Shown here: positions 49,553-53,325 of the stretch, piece after piece
Layout of the letters: every line of letters begins with the position of its first letter
How positions within the stretch are numbered: position 1 is the stretch's first letter
Source: Gammaproteobacteria bacterium
Lineage (GTDB): Bacteria; Pseudomonadota; Gammaproteobacteria; JAJPIJ01
Length of the DNA: 53,325 bases
Assembly: GCA_035501935.1 (NCBI GenBank)
Contig: DATJVC010000022.1
Span: 1 to 53,325, forward strand
Direction of reading: 5' to 3'
Translations under genes and position numbers: made by a program
Notes under the pieces: model-generated
What the model was told of the DNA's origin: nothing
Seen by the model: only the letters and a program-made list of their open reading frames with translations
Database searches by the model: none

Positions 49553-50026
49553 ATGGCAAAGGACAAAAAAGAAGCCAAAAGCAGCACCATCGCGCTCAAC
49601 AAAAAGGCCAGACACGATTATTTCATCGAAGAACGCTTTGAGGCCGGAATTGCGCTGCAGGGCTGGGAGGTCAAAAGCCTGCGCGATGGCCGGGTGCAAT
49701 TGCGGGACGCCTACGTGTTGCTCAAGAACGGCGAGGCCTGGCTGTTCGGCGCGCTCATCACCCCGCTGCCCAGCGCCTCCACGCACGTCGTCCCGGACGC
49801 CCAGCGCACGCGCAAACTGCTGCTCAACCGCCACGAATTGTCCAAGCTCATCGGCGCCGTCGAACGCAAGGGCCATGCCCTCATCGCCACGGCCATGTAT
49901 TGGAAGCAGGGACGCGCCAAGCTCGAGATCGCGCTGGCGCGCGGCAAGCAGGCACACGACAAGCGCGCCACCCTCAAGGAGCGCGACTGGGAGCGCGACC
50001 GCCAGCGACTGCTCAAGCACGGCTGA
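49553..50026 (+). CDS. smpB: SsrA-binding protein SmpB
   Basis: The 157-residue tmRNA partner contains [54 protein letters not shown] and the basic C-terminal tail [26 protein letters not shown], which reaches the ribosomal mRNA channel. The start is fixed at ATG 49553 by the family N-terminus ([19 protein letters not shown]). Its partner ssrA lies 2.6 kb away at 52640, separated by two ergothioneine genes on the opposite strand. Confidence 0.96.
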   Translation: MAKDKKEAKSSTIALNKKARHDYFIEERFEAGIALQGWEVKSLRDGRVQLRDAYVLLKNGEAWLFGALITPLPSASTHVVPDAQRTRKLLLNRHELSKLIGAVERKGHALIATAMYWKQGRAKLEIALARGKQAHDKRATLKERDWERDRQRLLKHG

Positions 50027-50049
50027 GATATAGTTACGGAAATTCCGCG

Positions 50050-51093
50050 CTAAAGGTTCATTCCGTCCGTCGCGTTGCGCACGACGAGGGCATGGATGCT
50101 GAACAGCCTGCGCTCATCGGTCCAGACGCGGACAGGAATGTAGCCACAACGGGCGGCAAGCCGGTGAAACTCCGCGATCGAATATTTGTAGGAATTCTCG
50201 GTGTGGATGGTTTCGCCCGCGCGGAAATTGAACCGTGCCCCGCCGACGGTCACGGTCTGGTCGAACCAGCTGATAAGATGCATCTCGACACGGCCGCGGC
50301 TCTCATCATAGAAGGCGTGATGCCGGAAGCCATCGAGCCGGAAGTCCGCTGCAAGTTCGCGGTTGATACGTGCCAGCAGGTTCAGATTGAAGGCCGCTGT
50401 GATGCCCCCGCGGTCGTTGTAAGCTGCATCAAGCAGCCGCTTCTCCTTCTTCAGATCGACCCCGATGAGCAGAATGCCGCCCTCTCCGAGCGTCGCGGCC
50501 ACGGCGCGCAGGTAGCGCATGCCGTCGCGCGGTCCGAAATTGCCGATGCTGGAGCCGGGGAAGAAACCGACGCGACGCCCACGCGGGGAAAATTCGGCCG
50601 GCAATGAAAACGGCTGCATGAAATCGGCGCATACCGCCGCCACATTCACCTGCGGGTAGATCTCGGCGAGCGCCGCGGTTGATTGCAGCAGATGCGCGCG
50701 CGAGATGTCGATCGCGATATAGCTGACCCGGCCATGCATGACATTGAGCAAATACCGAACCTTGTTGCTGCTGCCGCTGCCGTATTCGATAAGCACGCAG
50801 CCTCCGCCAAGCAGGACGCCAATCTCGCGTGCATGCCGCTCCAGCAGCCCGATCTCCGTTCGAGTCAGATAGTATTCCTCCAACCCGCAAATCTGCTCGA
50901 AGAGCAAGGAGCCGCGCTGATCATAGAAGTATTTCGGCGGCAGCACCTTTTGCGGACGGCTCAAACCCGCCACTACGTCGTGCGTAAAATCGCCCAGTGC
51001 CGGTTCACAGTCGTGAAAAGCGACGCGTGGGCAGGCGTGTGTCTGGACCGAACGCCAGCGGGGCGCATATATCCTACGGAGACCGTATGGCAT
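50050..51093 (-). CDS. egtD: L-histidine N-alpha-methyltransferase
   Basis: The 347-residue SAM enzyme trimethylates histidine to hercynine. It has PPKYFYDQRGSLLFEQICGL, EYYLTRTEIGLLERHAREIG, the SAM motif CVLIEYGSGSSNKVRYLLNV and VGFFPGSSIGNFGPRDGMRY. C-terminal IHTENSYKYSIAEFHRLAAR matches EgtD. The ATG at 51093 has GAGGAGG eight bases upstream; the longer frame to 51501 only extends into the neighbouring egtB and is rejected. It lies downstream of egtB on the same strand. Confidence 0.93.
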   Translation of the reverse strand: MPYGLRRIYAPRWRSVQTHACPRVAFHDCEPALGDFTHDVVAGLSRPQKVLPPKYFYDQRGSLLFEQICGLEEYYLTRTEIGLLERHAREIGVLLGGGCVLIEYGSGSSNKVRYLLNVMHGRVSYIAIDISRAHLLQSTAALAEIYPQVNVAAVCADFMQPFSLPAEFSPRGRRVGFFPGSSIGNFGPRDGMRYLRAVAATLGEGGILLIGVDLKKEKRLLDAAYNDRGGITAAFNLNLLARINRELAADFRLDGFRHHAFYDESRGRVEMHLISWFDQTVTVGGARFNFRAGETIHTENSYKYSIAEFHRLAARCGYIPVRVWTDERRLFSIHALVVRNATDGMNL

Positions 51094-51214
51094 TGGCTCA
51101 TCCTCCTCGTAGCGAAGAACTTTTTTGTCGCCGCAATGGCCGCACCCGAGGCGCGAAATCGAGAACGCCGTCCTGGCGCGTATTCCCCATTCTGAGTAGG
51201 GATGTTGTTTTTTT

Positions 51215-52525
51215 CTAACTGTCCCCGGCCAGCCGCAACCCCGCGAACTGCCAGCGTGATTGCGGGTAGAAAAAATTGCGATAGGTGGCGCGGATGTGGC
51301 CGTCGGGCGTGGCGCACGAGCCTCCCCGCAGCACGAATTGGTTGCACATGAACTTGCCGTTGTACTCGCCGACGGCGCCGCGCGCGGCCCGAAAGCCCGG
51401 ATAGCCGGCATAAGGGCTTTGCGTCCACTCCCATACATCGCCATAGAACTGCTGCGGCCCCTTTGCCGCCGCTGTTTTCGGATGCGGCGCGCCGCCGTCA
51501 AAAAGGTTTCCTGTTACGGCCATGCCGGCCGCCGTAACCTCCCATTCGGCCTCCGTCGGCAGACGCCTGCCGCGCCAGCGCGCATAGGCATCAGCCTCGT
51601 AATAACTGACATGGCAGACCGGCTCGCCCGGTTCCACCTTGCGCATTCCGGCCAGTGTCATCTGCCACCATTTGCCATCCAACTTTTCCCAATAGAGCGG
51701 GCTGTCCCAGTTGTGCTGATTCACCGCCGCCCATCCGTCGGACAACCACAATTCGGGACGCTGGTAGCCGTCCGCGGTCATGAACTCCAGATATTCGCTA
51801 CAGGTGATCAGCCGCGAGGCGATGCGGAAAGGCTCCATCCACACCCGGTGTCTGGGTCCTTCGTTATCAAAGCTGAAACCGCGGCCGTTGTGGCCAATCT
51901 CATGAATGCCTCCGGGGCTTTCGAGCCATTCAACTGGCGGTGGGTTGAGACCGCTTGCCGCCTCGCCTTGACGATATGCTGGCCGCAGCGGATTTGTAGC
52001 CAGGATATGTTTGATATCCGTAAGCAGCAGCTCCTGGTGCTGCTGTTCGTGATGGAGCCCCAATTCGATGAGGGAGGATGCCTCCTGCCGATGCTTGTCA
52101 TCCATGCAATCAATGCATTCAAGCATAAAACGATCAACGTATTCGCGATAGCTCGCGATTTCCACCACCGTCGGTCTCGACAGCAACCCGCGTTGCGGCC
52201 GCGGATGCCGGACTCCGACAGTTTCATAGTAGGAATTGAACAGATAACCGTATTGCGGATGGTAAACGGCGTAACCGGGCAGGAAGGGCAACAATACGAA
52301 GGTTTCGAAAAACCAGGTGGTATGCGCCAGATGCCACTTGGGCGGACTGACGTCGGGCATGGTCTGCACGACATGGTCCTCAACCGCCAACGGTTTGCAG
52401 ATATCGAGAGAAGCGGCCCTGATTTTACGATACATCGATGCCAATTCCGCGCGCGCCATGACTGCCTCGGCGGGCGGTAATATGGACTGCGATTTGATGT
52501 GTAGCTGGACGCCGGACTTCACCAT
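51215..52525 (-). CDS. egtB: Ergothioneine biosynthesis sulfoxide synthase EgtB
   Basis: The 436-residue non-heme iron enzyme joins hercynine to a cysteine donor to form the sulfoxide intermediate. An N-terminal DinB-like part holds PPKWHLAHTTWFFETFVLLP and the iron-binding HHEQQHQELLLTDIKH (HX3HXE). The C-terminal formylglycine-type domain has LPTEAEWEVTAAGM and RGGSCATPDGHIRATYRNFF. Start ATG 52525 has a GAGAGGG-like site 8-10 bases upstream; ATG 52459 is possible. The donor (cysteine or gamma-glutamylcysteine) cannot be told; egtC and egtE are absent here. Confidence 0.92.
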   Translation of the reverse strand: MVKSGVQLHIKSQSILPPAEAVMARAELASMYRKIRAASLDICKPLAVEDHVVQTMPDVSPPKWHLAHTTWFFETFVLLPFLPGYAVYHPQYGYLFNSYYETVGVRHPRPQRGLLSRPTVVEIASYREYVDRFMLECIDCMDDKHRQEASSLIELGLHHEQQHQELLLTDIKHILATNPLRPAYRQGEAASGLNPPPVEWLESPGGIHEIGHNGRGFSFDNEGPRHRVWMEPFRIASRLITCSEYLEFMTADGYQRPELWLSDGWAAVNQHNWDSPLYWEKLDGKWWQMTLAGMRKVEPGEPVCHVSYYEADAYARWRGRRLPTEAEWEVTAAGMAVTGNLFDGGAPHPKTAAAKGPQQFYGDVWEWTQSPYAGYPGFRAARGAVGEYNGKFMCNQFVLRGGSCATPDGHIRATYRNFFYPQSRWQFAGLRLAGDS

Positions 52526-52590
52526 GCCGGGACCCTCTCTTCAAGTTTCGTCCAAACTGTCTACCCATTTTAGACCAGACATTAAAGACA

Positions 52591-52633
52591 ATGACAGTGA
52601 AACTTTTTTTGTCGTACACTATCAATGTAATAG
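52591..52633 (+). promoter_or_regulatory. Candidate ssrA promoter region
   Basis: TAATAG (52628-52633) lies seven bases before the mature tmRNA start at 52640, with only a T-run at the -35 distance. Alternatively ATGACA (52591-52596) pairs with TACACT (52615-52620) at 18-base spacing and would give a short 5' leader. The sequence does not decide between them. Confidence 0.4.
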
Positions 52634-52639
52634 CGATTT

Positions 52640-52990
52640 GGGGGCGACATGGCTTCGACGTGGGTCACGAAACCTCAAGGAGCATGCCGAGGGGCAGGGC
52701 ACCTCGTAAATCCAACTGCAAATTAATAGTTGCCAACGACGACAACTACGCTTTAGCTGCTTAGGCAGCTAACCTTCGACTCGGTCGTGCTTGTGCGCTG
52801 AACTCGAAGGTCATCCACACAAGATCGTGACAAGGCCCGCCTGGGGCCAACCTCACTAAAGCAGTACAGGCTCGCTGCGTTGCCGCCCTGTCGCTCGGAG
52901 GCGCGCGGTTAAATCAAAGAGACGGCTACGCATGTAGAACCTTAGGCGGAGGACTTGCGGACGCGGGTTCGATTCCCGCCGCCTCCACCA
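52640..52990 (+). ncRNA. ssrA: Transfer-messenger RNA (tmRNA, SsrA)
   Basis: The 351-base RNA starts GGGGGCGACATGGCTTCGAC and ends GGGTTCGATTCCCGCCGCCT CCACCA. The 5' GGGGGCG pairs with 3' CGCCTCC as the acceptor stem, and the T-loop GGTTCGATTCC and CCA tail are encoded. The tag frame begins at GCC 52732 and reads ANDDNYALAA, stopping with TAG at 52762-52764. With SmpB it rescues stalled ribosomes and adds this degradation tag, which ClpA/ClpP-type proteases read. Confidence 0.98.
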
Positions 52991-52996
52991 ATATCC

Positions 52997-53030
52997 AAAC
53001 TCCAACCGTTCCCGGTTGGGGTTTTTATTT
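52997..53030 (+). terminator. Rho-independent terminator of ssrA
   Basis: AAACTCCAACCG (52997-53008) and CGGTTGGGGTTT (53013-53024) form a 12-bp stem with one G-T pair and a TTCC loop. The descending arm runs into TTTTTATTT. It starts 7 bases past the tmRNA CCA end. Confidence 0.93.
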
Positions 53031-53041
53031 CCCGCAACGTC

Positions 53042-53096
53042 TTGACAAACCCTCGGGTATTCTAGTATTTTACCTATTGGTTAATTAACTAATAGG
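53042..53096 (+). promoter_or_regulatory. Promoter and palindromic operator of the arsR-type gene
   Basis: TTGACA (53042-53047) is followed at 18 bases by TATTTT (53066-53071). Just downstream, CCTATTGGTTAATTAACTAA TAGG (53073-53096) is a 24-bp palindrome with a single mismatched pair. It covers the predicted transcription start and fits an ArsR-type self-repression site. Confidence 0.7.
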
Positions 53097-53101
53097 TTTC
53101 T

Positions 53102-53325
53102 ATGATGCCGATTGATCATCTCAGCAGCACCTTTGCGGCACTTGCGGACCCGACTCGCCGCGCAATTCTGGCGCGCCTCGCCTCCGGTGAAACGTCGGTC
53201 ACGGAGCTCGCCGAACCGTTCGAGATGACCCTGCCCGCCGTGACCAAGCACCTCAAGGTGCTGGAACGCGCGGGCCTCATCACGCGCGGCCGGGAAGCGC
53301 AATGGCGGCCCTGCCGGCTCAAGGC
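53102..53325 (+). CDS. ArsR-family winged-helix regulator (partial, cut by window end)
   Basis: About 74 residues are visible: MMPIDHLSSTFAALADPTRR AILARLA, the helix-turn-helix VTELAEPFEMTLPAVTKHLK and the wing LERAGLITRGREAQWRPCRL. This form (FxALADPTRRAILxRL) is typical of ArsR regulators that are often followed by an SRPBCC/AHSA1-type gene, which cannot be checked because the window ends. The metal-binding ELCVCDL motif of arsenic sensors is absent from the visible part, so metal sensing is unlikely. ATG 53105 is an equally possible start. A palindrome lies directly upstream. Confidence 0.88.
   Translation, partial: MMPIDHLSSTFAALADPTRRAILARLASGETSVTELAEPFEMTLPAVTKHLKVLERAGLITRGREAQWRPCRLK

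Noticed and set aside
51094-51501. N-terminal extension of egtD by about 135 residues
   Set aside because: The extra part overlaps egtB, is low-complexity and basic, and a strong GAGGAGG site precedes the ATG at 51093.
52950-53040. tmRNA 3' end as an integration site with a genomic island
   Set aside because: No integrase gene or second copy of the 3' end is visible, and the sequence runs directly into the ssrA terminator and a chromosomal-type regulator.

Overview
The window looks like the chromosome of a gammaproteobacterium with moderately high GC. The best lineage marker is the tmRNA at the right end, whose tag reads ANDDNYALAA, the form I associate with Pseudomonas-like gammaproteobacteria. 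The block pgpA, rnfH (ratB), ratA, smpB, ssrA, together with clpS-clpA, a standalone argA and RfaH, also fits Gammaproteobacteria. I cannot name a genus.

Positions 1 to about 29,414 hold a large surface-polysaccharide (O-antigen or capsule type) cluster, all on the minus strand and read from high to low coordinates. First come sugar-nucleotide genes and regulation: a UDP-glucuronate 4-epimerase-like protein, a TviB/WbpO-type dehydrogenase, ugd, rfaH, manC and a winged-helix regulator. A first ABC exporter pair (wzm/wzt, 20,681-22,776) follows, then a pyruvyl transferase-phytanoyl dioxygenase fusion, several GT2 enzymes, wecB, a large membrane protein, a flippase-like protein, a GT2 and a GT4. 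The GDP-fucose genes gmd and fcl come next, then a scar of four broken genes, a 3-acetamido-uronic acid route (wlbA/wbpB, wbpD, wbpE) and a second, independent wzm/wzt pair at the left end. A perfect RfaH ops element lies in the leader of the first exporter operon. An almost identical 20-base copy lies just before gmd. Together with the two exporters, this suggests that two once separate glycan operons have been joined. The stretch from about 10.1 to 15.4 kb is visibly AT-rich, as is the substrate-recognition half of the left-end Wzt, so parts of the cluster were probably acquired separately.

Positions 29.6 to 40.3 kb hold central metabolism: succinate-semialdehyde dehydrogenase, a small two-helix membrane protein, an alpha/beta hydrolase, an acyl-CoA ligase, a C39-like papain-fold protein, NADP isocitrate dehydrogenase and the glyoxylate-shunt pair aceB-aceA. 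The pair ends in a strong terminator and faces a divergent LysR regulator. Positions 40.3 to 53.3 kb hold housekeeping genes: clpS-clpA, a VOC protein, argA, ilvD, a lytic transglycosylase, pgpA, a carboxyl-methyltransferase-like protein, rnfH, ratA, smpB, the ergothioneine genes egtB-egtD, ssrA and the start of an arsR-type gene cut by the window edge.

The features most worth a second look are the mosaic scar at 5,331-6,038, the two ops copies with in-cluster rfaH, the two exporter systems, the pyruvyl transferase-PhyH fusion with a C-terminal module that recurs in its neighbour, and a perfect 19-bp palindrome over the start codon of the cluster regulator.
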